DNA of 64,000 nt, taken from NCBI RefSeq assembly GCF_963511525.1, contig NZ_CAUPIY010000002.1:1-64000 (forward strand), given 5' to 3'. Positions within the stretch are counted from its first letter, which is position 1. Every line of letters starts with the position of its first letter. Made by a program: the position numbers and the translations under genes. A model generated the notes under the pieces. The model did not search any database, was not told the DNA's origin, and saw only the letters and a list, made by a program, of their open reading frames with translations. This DNA comes from Mobiluncus sp963511525 (GTDB lineage: Bacteria; Actinomycetota; Actinomycetes; Actinomycetales; Actinomycetaceae). Shown here one piece after another: positions 50,788 to 60,129 of the stretch.

Positions 50788-52368
50788 TTAGCTGACAAAC
50801 CCCATGAGCGCCCACAGCTGCGGCAGGGCGAACACCAGCGTCAAAGTGGCGGCAGTCCCGACCACCATACCCAGCAAAGCCATCTGTTTCACCGAGATTT
50901 CCCCGGTGGCGTAAGCAATCGCGTTCGGCGGGGTCGATATAGGCAGCGACATGCCTAGTGAGCAGGCGATGGCTACCGCGCAGGCAACCGTGACTGTATC
51001 GACCGAATCTCCCAGGGACACCGCCAGGGACACGGCCAAGGGCACCAGCAGGTTCGCGGAAGCCGAGTGGGAGATGACGTTGGCGATAGCGAAACCGACG
51101 AAACCGAGCAGTGCCACAATCAACACCGCCCCCAGGGACTTCCACGGCACGGAGTTGACCAAGAACTGGTCCAGGCCGGTGTTTCCGATGCCCTCACCCA
51201 TCGCGATACCGCCTGCCACCAGCCACAGTACCGGCCAGTCTATGCTCTTGATGTCCTCGCCGCTCATGACTTTGAGACACAGCAGGGCCACGACGGGCAG
51301 GAACCCGACCACGTTGGAGGAAATCCCGTGCAGGCTCTCGGTCATCCACAGCAGAATCGTGGACCCGGCGATGATATAGAACAGCACGGCTTTCGGTATT
51401 TTGTTCCACTTAGAAGTCATTTCGATGTGAATCACGGCGTCGCGCGGGATAAACACGGCACTGAGGAACAGCCACGACAAAAACAGCACGGCCAGCATAA
51501 ACGGCACCGCCATCATCATCCACTGGCCGAAGGACACGTGAATGCCCTGGGCGGCTAGGGCGCCGACCGCAATGGCGTTGGGCGGGGTGCCGACCGGGGT
51601 GCCGATACCGCCCACGTTGGCGGCCAGGGGAATCGACAGTGCCACACCAGCTCGCGCCCGACCCTTTGGCAGTGCCGCCAAAATGGGGATGACCACGGTA
51701 AACATGGTGGCAGTCGTGGCGGTGTTGGACATAAACATGGACAGCAGAGCGGTAATCAGCATCAGTCCCAAGGTCGTCAAACGCGCCTTTTCCGGGAAAG
51801 GTTTGAGCAACACCGCCGCCAGGTTGCGGTCCAGCGAAAACTTTTCGGCTCCTTCCGCAATCATGAAACCGCCCATGAACAGGATGATTGTCGGGTTGGC
51901 TAGGGTCGCGAAGTATTCCGAGTACTTCACGACGTAATCCGCCTGAGCCGGGTCGCCGCCGGTGGGGTCAAAGGGCGACCCAGTGGACACCAGCAGGACC
52001 TCCAGGCCGATGACCAGCACCGCGGTGGCGGTCAGGGGAATCGGTTCGGTAATCCAGAACACAATCGCCAGCAGGAAAATCGCCAGCATACGTTCGCCCG
52101 GCTCGCCCAGGTTCGGGATGTCGACCAGCAACGGAACTAAGAACACGATGGCCCCCAGCACCAGGCCAATCTTTTCTTTCCAGCCCAGCGGGGCGGATTT
52201 TTTGACGTTAGAAGGGGGTTTGGGCCGCAAAGTACGGATGGGACGTTTTGCGGGTTTCGGGGCGGCGGCACGAGACTGGGGCGCAGCTACCGCCGGTTCG
52301 TTTCCTTCCCGGCCCGCGTCGGATGGTTCGATAGCGTTTTCGGATTGCGGATTATCTGGATTACTCAC
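50788..52368 (-). CDS. DASS/SLC13-family anion transporter
   Basis: This 526-aa carrier with about 12-13 membrane helices resembles Na+- or H+-coupled di/tricarboxylate or sulfate transporters. Family signatures include GGFMIAEGAEKFSL, LMSNTATTATMF (SNT motif), GGIGTPVGTPPNAIAVG, and the second SNT-like ISHSASANLLVP with SLPISTPPNAIAYA. Residues 1-70 are a cytosolic Pro/Ala/Lys-rich tail. The GTG at 52368 has GGGGCAGGA at good spacing and is preferred over ATG 52416. The two-component genes just upstream on the same strand may control it. Confidence 0.92.
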   Translation of the reverse strand: MSNPDNPQSENAIEPSDAGREGNEPAVAAPQSRAAAPKPAKRPIRTLRPKPPSNVKKSAPLGWKEKIGLVLGAIVFLVPLLVDIPNLGEPGERMLAIFLLAIVFWITEPIPLTATAVLVIGLEVLLVSTGSPFDPTGGDPAQADYVVKYSEYFATLANPTIILFMGGFMIAEGAEKFSLDRNLAAVLLKPFPEKARLTTLGLMLITALLSMFMSNTATTATMFTVVIPILAALPKGRARAGVALSIPLAANVGGIGTPVGTPPNAIAVGALAAQGIHVSFGQWMMMAVPFMLAVLFLSWLFLSAVFIPRDAVIHIEMTSKWNKIPKAVLFYIIAGSTILLWMTESLHGISSNVVGFLPVVALLCLKVMSGEDIKSIDWPVLWLVAGGIAMGEGIGNTGLDQFLVNSVPWKSLGAVLIVALLGFVGFAIANVISHSASANLLVPLAVSLAVSLGDSVDTVTVACAVAIACSLGMSLPISTPPNAIAYATGEISVKQMALLGMVVGTAATLTLVFALPQLWALMGFVS

Positions 52369-52419
52369 TGATCCTGCCCCTTTGTTCCTCGCCGTTCGAT
52401 GCTGCGTGCCGGCCACCGG

Positions 52420-52908
52420 TCAGTCCGGGCGGCTGAGCCCTTTGGTCAGCTCCATCGCCCGCGCCGAATCCAGCGCCGAGAGATAGGGCACCGGGTCAAT
52501 CCCGGCCAGTTCCACATAATCGGTCAACATGGTGCGCACCACGTCTTGGAGTTCTTCGGGTTTCCAGGGTTTCGCCACGTACTGATCGAGCCCGGCTTCG
52601 TTCACCGCACGCACGGTGTCAGCCAGGTCTGCCTGGCCGGTCACCAGGACTTTGCGGGTCAACTGGGTGCGTTCGTCGGACATCATCTGTCCCATGAACT
52701 CGATGCCGGTCGTGCCGGGTAGCCGATGGTCGCACAGCGCCAGGGCCAGGGCATCGCCATCGTTGGAAATCTCATCGATGACATCCCAAGCGTCAGGCAC
52801 ATCCTCCGCCGGTTCGATGCGCAAAGTGTCCGCGAATCCCAGCAGGTCACGGGTCACGGCGGCGCGAACTTCCGGTTCGTCTTCAAGGATTAGGATGGCG
52901 AGTTTCAT
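52420..52908 (-). CDS. Receiver-only response regulator
   Basis: This 162-aa protein is a single REC domain plus a 40-residue C-terminal extension without a DNA-binding fold. The acidic pair is in ILEDEPEVR, the phospho-acceptor Asp60 in LALCDHRLPG, the Thr in KVLVTGQ (89-90) and the Lys113 in YVAKPWKPEE. It probably works through protein contacts, for example with the DASS transporter or in a relay with the kinase encoded 128 bp upstream. Direct transcriptional control is unlikely. Confidence 0.9.
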   Translation of the reverse strand: MKLAILILEDEPEVRAAVTRDLLGFADTLRIEPAEDVPDAWDVIDEISNDGDALALALCDHRLPGTTGIEFMGQMMSDERTQLTRKVLVTGQADLADTVRAVNEAGLDQYVAKPWKPEELQDVVRTMLTDYVELAGIDPVPYLSALDSARAMELTKGLSRPD

Positions 52909-53036
52909 GGTTTCTCCTTCATTGGGGACTTTTCTATTCTTTCACCCCGTCGCGGGGTTTGGACAAATTTGCCGGGAAACGTCAGAAAAACGATGACCGG
53001 CCGGCCGCGCGAACCCGCCCGACCTAGCTTGTGACC

Positions 53037-54575
53037 CTAGAGCGAAACCGGGGTTCCGGTGGTCGGCAACTCCACGGTAGCCAAGGTGCCCGTCGGGTCC
53101 GTGACGTTTTCCAGCCGGATGGTTCCGCCGTGGTTTTCCACAATCGAGCGACATAGCCCCAGGCCAATGCCCATTCCGAACCTCACTTCGCCGCCTTTAG
53201 TGGAAAAGTGCGGTTGGAAAATGTGTTCGATGACGTCAGGGGCAATGCCGGGTCCGGTGTCGCGGAACGTCACCACGATTTGGTCGCCGCGGGCTTCCGT
53301 TTTAATGGTTAGCTGCCCAATCATTCCCGCCAGTTCGTCCCGGTCGGTGGGGCGCTTGCCGACCGCATCGCTGGCGGCCGAAGCCTCGCCGGACATGGCT
53401 TCCACCGCGTTCGTAATCAGGTTCGTCCACACCTCATCCAGCTGGCCGGGGTGGCAAGAAATCCGCGGTAGTTCGCCATAATGCACGTCAAGGTCGATTT
53501 TGTCCAAGCGGTGAGACAGCAGGCGCAACGTGTCTTGCAGGCCCGTGTTGACGTCGACGTTTTGTACCGGATCCCCATCGGGACGCGCATAAGAGCGCAG
53601 GGACGCCACCAGGTCAATGATGCGTCCCGAGGCGGTACGCAGGTTGCGCAGACTGGTGCCGATGGCGGCCGCTTGTTCCAAGGCCCCCAGGTCCGTGTCC
53701 GGGTTGGCTTTCATGTCTCTGGCGAGGTTGCGGGCCAGGTCAGTGCTGTAGACTCCTGCCACGGACAGGCGTTCCACCAGGGTTGCGTCGCCCAGGATTT
53801 CCAACAGTTCACGTTTACGCGCCCGCGTTTCCTTGGTGGACAAGAACGGGGCTTCCTCGGCATTTTCCAGGGATTTCAGAGCCAGGTTCCGCCACGTTTC
53901 GTCGGGACAGGTCGACAGCAACATGCGCATATCCTCGTGAATGTAATCCGCGGCACGACGAATCGCCGCCACCGGATTATTGAGTTCGTGGGCCACACCC
54001 GCCGCCAGCTCACCGAGCGAGGCAAAACGGGCTTGTGCAGCCATTTCCTCCCGAGTCTCGCGCAGTTTGTCCAGGGCTTTCGCCAAGTTCGCTCGCTGCA
54101 GCGCCAGTTGATCGGCCAGGACCGCCGTCTCCAAGTGGAGGTTTTCCGCGCGGCGCAAACGGCGGTCGTAAGTGCGCATAAACAAGGCTGCCACCAGCAG
54201 CGACACCCGGGAATCCCCGGCAATAATCATGTTCATTTCGTCGAGGGTGAGGCTAATCCCCACGACCTCTTCGGTCACCACGGCCGTAAAGAACGCGCCG
54301 ATTTCTTCCCCTGAGGACAGCATTCCGATGATGCGCCCGGTCGAAGCATGGTGCATCAGCAAATCCCCGCTCGCCGAGGAGCGTTCCAGCGCGATACTGC
54401 CGGATAGCGCCAGGATAATGCTACGAACCGGCTGGCCTTCCTCGGTTAGGTGCGCCCCCACCGGGAAGGTAATCCGTTCCTGGGGTCCCAAGATAATCTC
54501 GGCGCGGCGCACAATTTCGGCGATGATTTCTTCATCGTCCTGTTCGAGGTCAAAAACAAAGCGGCTTTCGTACAT
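53037..54575 (-). CDS. Cyclic-nucleotide-domain histidine kinase
   Basis: This 512-aa soluble kinase has an N-terminal cNMP/CAP-type sensor (about 25-140: ITFPVGAHLTEEGQPVRSII, LSGEEIGAFF), a coiled-coil linker, the H-box ASLGELAAGVAHELNNPVAA (His near 195), and the ATPase with N box TNLITNAVEAM, G1 FRDTGPGIAPDVI and G2 GMGIGLGLCRSI. No membrane helix is present, so it senses a cytosolic signal. The start is ATG 54575; the open frame upstream crosses a 52-bp palindrome and is not coding. It pairs with the receiver protein directly downstream. Confidence 0.92.
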   Translation of the reverse strand: MYESRFVFDLEQDDEEIIAEIVRRAEIILGPQERITFPVGAHLTEEGQPVRSIILALSGSIALERSSASGDLLMHHASTGRIIGMLSSGEEIGAFFTAVVTEEVVGISLTLDEMNMIIAGDSRVSLLVAALFMRTYDRRLRRAENLHLETAVLADQLALQRANLAKALDKLRETREEMAAQARFASLGELAAGVAHELNNPVAAIRRAADYIHEDMRMLLSTCPDETWRNLALKSLENAEEAPFLSTKETRARKRELLEILGDATLVERLSVAGVYSTDLARNLARDMKANPDTDLGALEQAAAIGTSLRNLRTASGRIIDLVASLRSYARPDGDPVQNVDVNTGLQDTLRLLSHRLDKIDLDVHYGELPRISCHPGQLDEVWTNLITNAVEAMSGEASAASDAVGKRPTDRDELAGMIGQLTIKTEARGDQIVVTFRDTGPGIAPDVIEHIFQPHFSTKGGEVRFGMGIGLGLCRSIVENHGGTIRLENVTDPTGTLATVELPTTGTPVSL

Positions 54576-54648
54576 GCCACTATCATGCCGGAATTTCGCG
54601 GGCGCACGGGTAGGTTTGCGAGCCGAGGATATTTTTCCGTCGTTAATC

Positions 54649-54700
54649 CTATTAATTTGCCTCGGTGTGCCATATATGGCACACCGAGGCAAATTAATAG
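54649..54700. repeat. Perfect 52-bp palindrome
   Basis: Two 26-nt arms (CTATTAATTTGCCTCGGTG…) meet without a loop at TGCCATATATGGCA, reminiscent of the P1-P4 centre. It lies between the ABC permease stop and the kinase start, with TTTTTA on the plus-strand side. It could terminate the exporter operon or bind a dimeric regulator of the kinase genes. Confidence 0.9.
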
Positions 54701-54726
54701 TTTTTAGACAGGGTGCAAGCCCTGAG

Positions 54727-56097
54727 CTACTCGTAGCGCAGCGCCTCGATGGGGTCGAGCTTGGCGGCTTTGGACGCCGGATAGTAGCCGAAGAAAATCC
54801 CGATACCCAGCGAGAACGCCAGTGAGAACAGCACCCCACCTAGGGGCGGAATCGCGGGATTACCCATCGCGTTGGATCCTAAGTATCCAGCCAGACCCCC
54901 CAGGGCCACACCGAGAAGCCCTCCCAGCAGACACACCATCATGGCTTCGACCAGGAACTGCAGCCGAATATTCCACCGTGTCGCCCCCAGAGCCTTGCGA
55001 ATACCTATCTCTCGGGTACGTTCGGTGACCGACACCAGCATGATGTTCATCACCCCAATGCCGCCGACCAGTAAGCTCAGCCCCGCGATAACCGACAGCC
55101 CCAAGGCAATAGTGGAAAAGACTTTCTTAATCTCATCCATCATCGAGTCCATGGAATCAATCATGACCCCGTAATCCGAGTCAGCCCAGGTTTTATCCAA
55201 GAACTCCTGCAAACTGTGCTTCAAAGCTTTCGCATCGGTGCCGGGAATCGGGCGCACGGTCGCCCAGCTGAACCCCGGTTCCTTAACCCCGCTAATCTCC
55301 TCTTCCAAAGTGTAGGGGATATAGAAACTGTCCCCGCTCGGCCCGCCGCCACTGATGAGAGCGTTGGCAGCCCCTTTCATTTGCACCTGCCGGGCGACCC
55401 CGATGACTTGAAAAGTCATTTGGGATTCGTCACTGTCAAGCTCGAAGCTCTGGCCCACAGCGTTTTGTGCCGCTCCCCCGAACAATTTTTTCGCCAGAGT
55501 ATCGGAGATAACCGCCACCGTGTCGGCGCTTTCGATTTCACCGGCATCAAAACCGCGGCCGGCGACCATTTCCATATTGGACCCAATCAGGAAATCCTGG
55601 TTGGTGGTCTGCACATCCGCGTCCACGTCTCCGGCCGCGCCCTTAGCGGTGCCGAAGCTGCCCATACCTTGCACGCTGATACCTTTAACCTGGTCGGAAA
55701 ATTCCTCGCGAATCTGGTCCAGAATTTCCGGAGTCAGGTATTGGTCATCCCCGTTGCTGTCCGCAAAAGCCGAGCCAGACCCGCTATCCCCGGACATGTC
55801 CTCGTCCTCGGTACTCTCAGAATCCCCAACCACATAAGTGGGGTCATCCGAGCCGGACTGTGCTTGGCGAGACTTTGCTTTGGCAATATTGTCCTTGGTA
55901 TCCACCGAGAGGTACATGTCCTGACCCCCCAGGGAACCAAGCGAGTCGGTCACCGCGCTGGTCACACCGCGAGAAATGGTGAGAATCGTCACCACGGAGG
56001 CGATACCGATGATGATGCCCAGCAGGGTCAAAATGGCGCGCAGCTTGTTCGCCCACAGTCCTGCCAGGGCCAGGCGCACGTTTTCTCCGAAAGTCAT
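54727..56097 (-). CDS. MacB/YknZ-type ABC exporter permease
   Basis: This 456-aa permease has the N-terminal helix (LTLLGIIIGIASVVTIL, residues 23-40), a large extracytoplasmic MacB_PCD domain (about 45-330) with an acidic Gly/Ser/Asp-rich insert (STEDEDMSGDSGSGS), and the C-terminal FtsX domain with three helices (VGGIGVMNIMLVSVTERTRE). The four-helix layout and coupling to an ATPase and adaptor mark a mechanotransmission-type exporter. Its ATG overlaps the ATPase stop (4 nt). Confidence 0.94.
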   Translation of the reverse strand: MTFGENVRLALAGLWANKLRAILTLLGIIIGIASVVTILTISRGVTSAVTDSLGSLGGQDMYLSVDTKDNIAKAKSRQAQSGSDDPTYVVGDSESTEDEDMSGDSGSGSAFADSNGDDQYLTPEILDQIREEFSDQVKGISVQGMGSFGTAKGAAGDVDADVQTTNQDFLIGSNMEMVAGRGFDAGEIESADTVAVISDTLAKKLFGGAAQNAVGQSFELDSDESQMTFQVIGVARQVQMKGAANALISGGGPSGDSFYIPYTLEEEISGVKEPGFSWATVRPIPGTDAKALKHSLQEFLDKTWADSDYGVMIDSMDSMMDEIKKVFSTIALGLSVIAGLSLLVGGIGVMNIMLVSVTERTREIGIRKALGATRWNIRLQFLVEAMMVCLLGGLLGVALGGLAGYLGSNAMGNPAIPPLGGVLFSLAFSLGIGIFFGYYPASKAAKLDPIEALRYE

Positions 56098-56909
56098 TGG
56101 GCGCCTCCTTTGGTCGACACACCCTCGCCCAACACACCGTCAACCATGGTGAAAATCCGCTGGGTTTGCTGAGCCAGCTCCGGGTTGTGGGTAATCAAAA
56201 CGATGGTTTTGCCCTGCTCGCGGTGCAGCCGGTGAAACAGGTCCATGACCATCAAACCGGTGGCGGTGTCCAAAGCACCGGTCGGCTCGTCAGCCAAAAT
56301 AATGTCCGGGTCATTGGCCATTGCCCGCGCAATCGCCACCCGCTGCTTTTGCCCACCGGACAACTCGCTGGGCTGATGGTGAATCCGTTCGCTCATGCCG
56401 ACCAGTTCCAACAGTTTCAGTGCCCGTTCCCGGCGCTGAGCGCGCCCTACTCCGGCATACATCATGGGCAGCTCCACGTTCTTTAACGCGTCGGTACGCC
56501 CCACCAGGTTGAAGTTTTGGAACACGAACCCGATGGACAGCGAGCGAATCAACGCAGCCTCGTTATCGTCAGCTTCGGAAATATCTACGTCACCCAGCAG
56601 GTAACTGCCCGAAGTGGGCCGGTCCAGCAAGCCGATGATGTTCATCAGGGTGGATTTGCCCGAACCGGAGGACCCCACGATGGACACGAACTCTCCCGGA
56701 TAAATCGCCAGGTTCACGCCTTTCAGCACGGTCAGCTCGTGGTCGGTGCCCAGGAAGAATCCCTTATAGATGTCGCTCAGCTCGATGACCGGCTGTCCCT
56801 TCGTCGCCCCCGACTGTCCGCTACCCTGGCCGGTGGGCACGGGAGGGGACGCTTGTGAATGCGCCCGCCCCTCAGAAAAGACCCCCGGCAGGCTCATGAT
56901 GTCACTCAA
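56094..56909 (-). CDS. MacB/LolD-type ABC ATPase
   Basis: This 271-aa nucleotide-binding subunit has Walker A GSSGSGKST, Q-loop FVFQNFNLV, signature LSGGQKQRVAIARA, Walker B IILADEPTGALD and switch LITHNPELA. The N-terminal 35 residues are an extra Gly/Ser/Gln-rich lead. The start at 56909 overlaps the adaptor gene by 8 bp; ATG 56897 is also possible. With its neighbours it forms a three-gene exporter operon. Confidence 0.95.
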   Translation of the reverse strand: MSDIMSLPGVFSEGRAHSQASPPVPTGQGSGQSGATKGQPVIELSDIYKGFFLGTDHELTVLKGVNLAIYPGEFVSIVGSSGSGKSTLMNIIGLLDRPTSGSYLLGDVDISEADDNEAALIRSLSIGFVFQNFNLVGRTDALKNVELPMMYAGVGRAQRRERALKLLELVGMSERIHHQPSELSGGQKQRVAIARAMANDPDIILADEPTGALDTATGLMVMDLFHRLHREQGKTIVLITHNPELAQQTQRIFTMVDGVLGEGVSTKGGAQ

Positions 56910-58968
56910 CAGTCCCCTCCATCATCTGCGGAGTATCGACATAGTGACCGGTTTCCCCGGACAAGCCGACATAGTTCATGGCGTTATCCAGCACGGTCGT
57001 GCCTTCTTTGATGCCTTTACCCTTGATTGCGGCCATGCCGTTGCCTTCTACCAGGACTTCCACCTGGACTTCGCGAATCTTCGGCTGTTCCGAATCCGGG
57101 TTATCTATCACCAGCACGGACTTCGGGCCATCTTCGCCCGTCGCCTCCGAGTGTGCCATTTCGGACGGAGCGGGAGCTTCGGTGGAGGGTGGAACCTGGT
57201 CGTCAAGCGGCATCATCGCATCAACCAAAGCACCCTTCGGCACGGTCAGAGCGTTCTTTTCACCAGCAACAATCGCCTTTACTTTGGCGGTAGACCCCAG
57301 ACGCAAGCCCTGCAAATCGCCCGTCACCGTGATTTGCACCGGAAACATGACCGAGGCGTTGCCGCCCCCACTGCCGCTTCCTTGGTCAGCACCCGGACCG
57401 GATGGCGCGGAGGTCTGGTCGATGGCGGCCGGAGAAATAAAGGACACCACGCCCGTAAATTCCTTATCCCCGGTGGCCGGAGTGGTGAAAGTGACCTGGT
57501 TACCCACGCTGAGTTTGGAGACCCCGGATTCTTTAATCTGGGTTTCAATGACCATGTTTTGGTCATCTTCCACCGTCATCAAGGCACCTTCCGGAGCGGC
57601 TCCGACCTTGGCGGTTACGGAGGTCACAATGCCTGATATCGGGGAAGTTACGTGCGCCGAGCTGATGTCAGCCCGCAGCTTTTGGATGGTGCTTTGCCCT
57701 TCCGCCAGGCCCGAACCCGCCGAGGCTTGGGCCGCCCGCAACGCCCGCAGATTCGAACTCACTTCCTGAGCCGCGTGGATTTTGGCGTATTCCAAGCTGA
57801 TTTTGGCGTCAGACAGAGCGCCTTGCGCCTTCGCGACCGCCTCGCCGGCCTCGGCTATCTGGGTGTCTATTTGGCGGAGCGCAGCCTGGAATTGACGCCT
57901 TGCCATCCCCAAGTTTTCGTTCGCGTGGCCCACGGAAATATTGGCCTGAGCCTGCTGGGACCAGGCCGACCTGGCACCCTTGCTGCCATCATCAACATTT
58001 TGATCCAAGGTGGCGACCTGCGCTTCCAGCTCCGCGATGCGCTGGTTGACATTCTCAATGAGTGCATCGCGGCGTGTGGGGTTCAGGTTCTTGTCGGTCC
58101 GCAGCTGGGATAGTTGTTTCTTGGCCAGGTCCAAATCCGCTGCGGCCGAATTCCGCTCAATGATGGCGATGTCGCGCTGCAGGTTCGCTTCGGAAACCGC
58201 GGCTCCGGCGCGACCCGCTTCCATCTTGGCGTTTTCCACCTCTTGATAAGCCGAGCGCAGGGCATTTTCCTGTTCCAGCAAGGCTTGCAAAGTGCGGTTG
58301 TCTCTCTCCTGCTTCATTTGTTCGTAGGCCCGCGAAGATTTCACGTATTCGGTTTCGGCTTCCCGCAACGAAGTTTGGGCTCCGCGGATTTCCTGGTTCA
58401 TGCCCTGATCCAGGGCGCTTTTCGCATTTTGATAGTTTTGGGCAGCCTCGTCGATGCTGTTTTGCTGGGTGATGCGGCTTTCGTTCAGCTGCGCCTGTTG
58501 GCTAGCCAGTTGCGAATTCGCCTCGGAACTGTCCAGCTGTGCCAGCAGCTGACCCTGGTTCACCCGGTCCCCCGCCTTCACGTTGAGAGCCTGTACTTTC
58601 GAGTTCAGCGAGGAGAACAAGGTCATGGTCTTGGCGCTTTTCAGCGTGCCGGTCATGCTGATGGTTTTGGTGACGTCCTCCCTGGTGACGGTAGTGACGT
58701 CCCCGCGATAAACGGCGGTCGGGTCGTACTTGGGAGCCCCCATGCCCATCACTGCCGGAATGACCAGCGCGGCCACAGCCAAGACCGCCACCGCGCTGAC
58801 CCCGATGATGATTTTCTTTTTCTTGCTCGATTTCTGCTTGCCGAGTTTCAGTTTTTTCTTGCCCTTGAGCAGGGATTTCGCAGACTTTGCCGAGTCATCT
58901 CCCGTCACGGAAGCAACAGGGGTAACAGTCGGGTCATCGACGGGAGTGAACACGGGTTCATCGCTCAC
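56902..58968 (-). CDS. Membrane-fusion (HlyD/YknX/MacA-like) adaptor protein
   Basis: This 688-aa protein has a basic cytosolic N-terminus, one membrane helix (about 55-75, VSAVAVLAVAALVIPAVMG), a lipoyl half-motif (TLFSSLNSKVQALNVKAGDR), a long coiled coil (about 150-420, rich in Ala/Gln/Glu), the second lipoyl half (THVTSPISGIVTSVTAKVG-like) and beta-barrel and membrane-proximal domains. The coiled coil is much longer than in MacA. Start GTG 58968 with AAGGAG 6 nt upstream; this is the first gene of the exporter operon. In Gram-positives such systems export peptides or protect against them. Substrate unknown. Confidence 0.92.
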   Translation of the reverse strand: MSDEPVFTPVDDPTVTPVASVTGDDSAKSAKSLLKGKKKLKLGKQKSSKKKKIIIGVSAVAVLAVAALVIPAVMGMGAPKYDPTAVYRGDVTTVTREDVTKTISMTGTLKSAKTMTLFSSLNSKVQALNVKAGDRVNQGQLLAQLDSSEANSQLASQQAQLNESRITQQNSIDEAAQNYQNAKSALDQGMNQEIRGAQTSLREAETEYVKSSRAYEQMKQERDNRTLQALLEQENALRSAYQEVENAKMEAGRAGAAVSEANLQRDIAIIERNSAAADLDLAKKQLSQLRTDKNLNPTRRDALIENVNQRIAELEAQVATLDQNVDDGSKGARSAWSQQAQANISVGHANENLGMARRQFQAALRQIDTQIAEAGEAVAKAQGALSDAKISLEYAKIHAAQEVSSNLRALRAAQASAGSGLAEGQSTIQKLRADISSAHVTSPISGIVTSVTAKVGAAPEGALMTVEDDQNMVIETQIKESGVSKLSVGNQVTFTTPATGDKEFTGVVSFISPAAIDQTSAPSGPGADQGSGSGGGNASVMFPVQITVTGDLQGLRLGSTAKVKAIVAGEKNALTVPKGALVDAMMPLDDQVPPSTEAPAPSEMAHSEATGEDGPKSVLVIDNPDSEQPKIREVQVEVLVEGNGMAAIKGKGIKEGTTVLDNAMNYVGLSGETGHYVDTPQMMEGTVE

Positions 58969-59218
58969 AAATAACTCCTTATAATCCAAAATCGCTTTTG
59001 AAAAACTATAAACTCCTCAGGGCTTTTTTGCCTTGCCAAAAGCTCCGCTACCAGGAAAATCAGTCCAAAGTATGAGACTCGTCCGGTTTCCAGGCACTCC
59101 GCACTCAGCCCTCAGAAGGAGATAGTCCCAGATTATCTTGCCTCCCCGCCCGGCCGCCATCAGGGATGCCCCTGATTAAACCCTGACGAGCCCCTCGGCA
59201 TCCCCAGGCCGGCGACGG

Positions 59219-60091
59219 TCACGCTAGAGCTTGTAAGAATCGGGGGCGACCGGCCAGGTCGCATCGGGTTTGGGCGTCCCTGAGACCGAGCGCGTGGGCC
59301 GCCTGTACCAGGGCCTCGCCTTGCGACTCGGCGTGTTCCATCACGATGGTGGCACCCGGGGCTGCGACCGCCGCAGCCGCCGCCAAAAACGCCCGCGGCA
59401 GCTCCAGGCCGTCAGCGCCCCCGCCGTAGAGCGCCAACTGCGGGTCCTGGGCCGCTTCGGGCTGGGTCACCGGGTCGACCACATAAGGGGGGTTGGTGGC
59501 GATGACGTGAAACTTTGGCGGGATTTCGGCGCTCACAAGGGCGTTGCGCAGCGTCTGCGGGTCGGTCGCGTCAGCGAGCAGGACCCGCGCCGCTACCCCG
59601 GTAAACCGGGCGTTTTCCGCCGTCAGGTCCACCGCCGCTTCTGACACATCCACGCAGGTCAGCACCGACTCGGGAACTTCGGAGGCGATAGACAAACCCA
59701 ACGCCCCCGAACCGCAGCCGAGGTCCAGCACCCGCGGAGCCACCCCTTGCCGCACCCAATCCGCGGCCGCGTCGATGGACGCTTGGGCGACCCACTCCGT
59801 CTCGGGACGCACCACAAACACTCCGGGGCGGGCGTGCAAGGTCAGGTGGCGAAAGTACATGATGCCCATGACGTGCTGCAACGGGACGCGGGTGGCGCGC
59901 TGTCCGACCAGCTCAAAGAACCGCTGCCAGGTAGCCCCGTCCAGGCGCTCGCCGTAGCCGGGCCGGTGGCCCAACACGTGCTCCAGCAGCAGACGCGCCT
60001 CACCGTGAGCGTTGTTGATTCCGGCCTCGCTCAACACGAAGGCCGCGTCGTTGAGTGCCGAACGTGCTGCCGCGTGCTGGGGTATCTGCAT
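59219..60091 (-). CDS. prmC: Release factor glutamine methyltransferase
   Basis: This 290-aa SAM enzyme methylates the Gln of the GGQ motif of RF1/RF2. The SAM site RVLDLGCGSGALGLSIA and the catalytic IATNPPYVVDP are present, after the N-terminal helical domain (EARLLLEHVLGHRP). ATG 60091 is used because GGAAGGA lies 5 nt upstream. It follows prfA, its substrate's gene. Confidence 0.94.
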   Translation of the reverse strand: MQIPQHAAARSALNDAAFVLSEAGINNAHGEARLLLEHVLGHRPGYGERLDGATWQRFFELVGQRATRVPLQHVMGIMYFRHLTLHARPGVFVVRPETEWVAQASIDAAADWVRQGVAPRVLDLGCGSGALGLSIASEVPESVLTCVDVSEAAVDLTAENARFTGVAARVLLADATDPQTLRNALVSAEIPPKFHVIATNPPYVVDPVTQPEAAQDPQLALYGGGADGLELPRAFLAAAAAVAAPGATIVMEHAESQGEALVQAAHALGLRDAQTRCDLAGRPRFLQALA

Positions 60092-60129
60092 CGAATTCCT
60101 TCCGCCGTCTGAGGCGACACGCATGCGGG

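Noticed and set aside
54576..54839. Upstream extension of the histidine kinase frame to 54839.
   Set aside because: It crosses the 52-bp palindrome and the end of the ABC permease; the conserved protein begins at MYESRFVF (54575).
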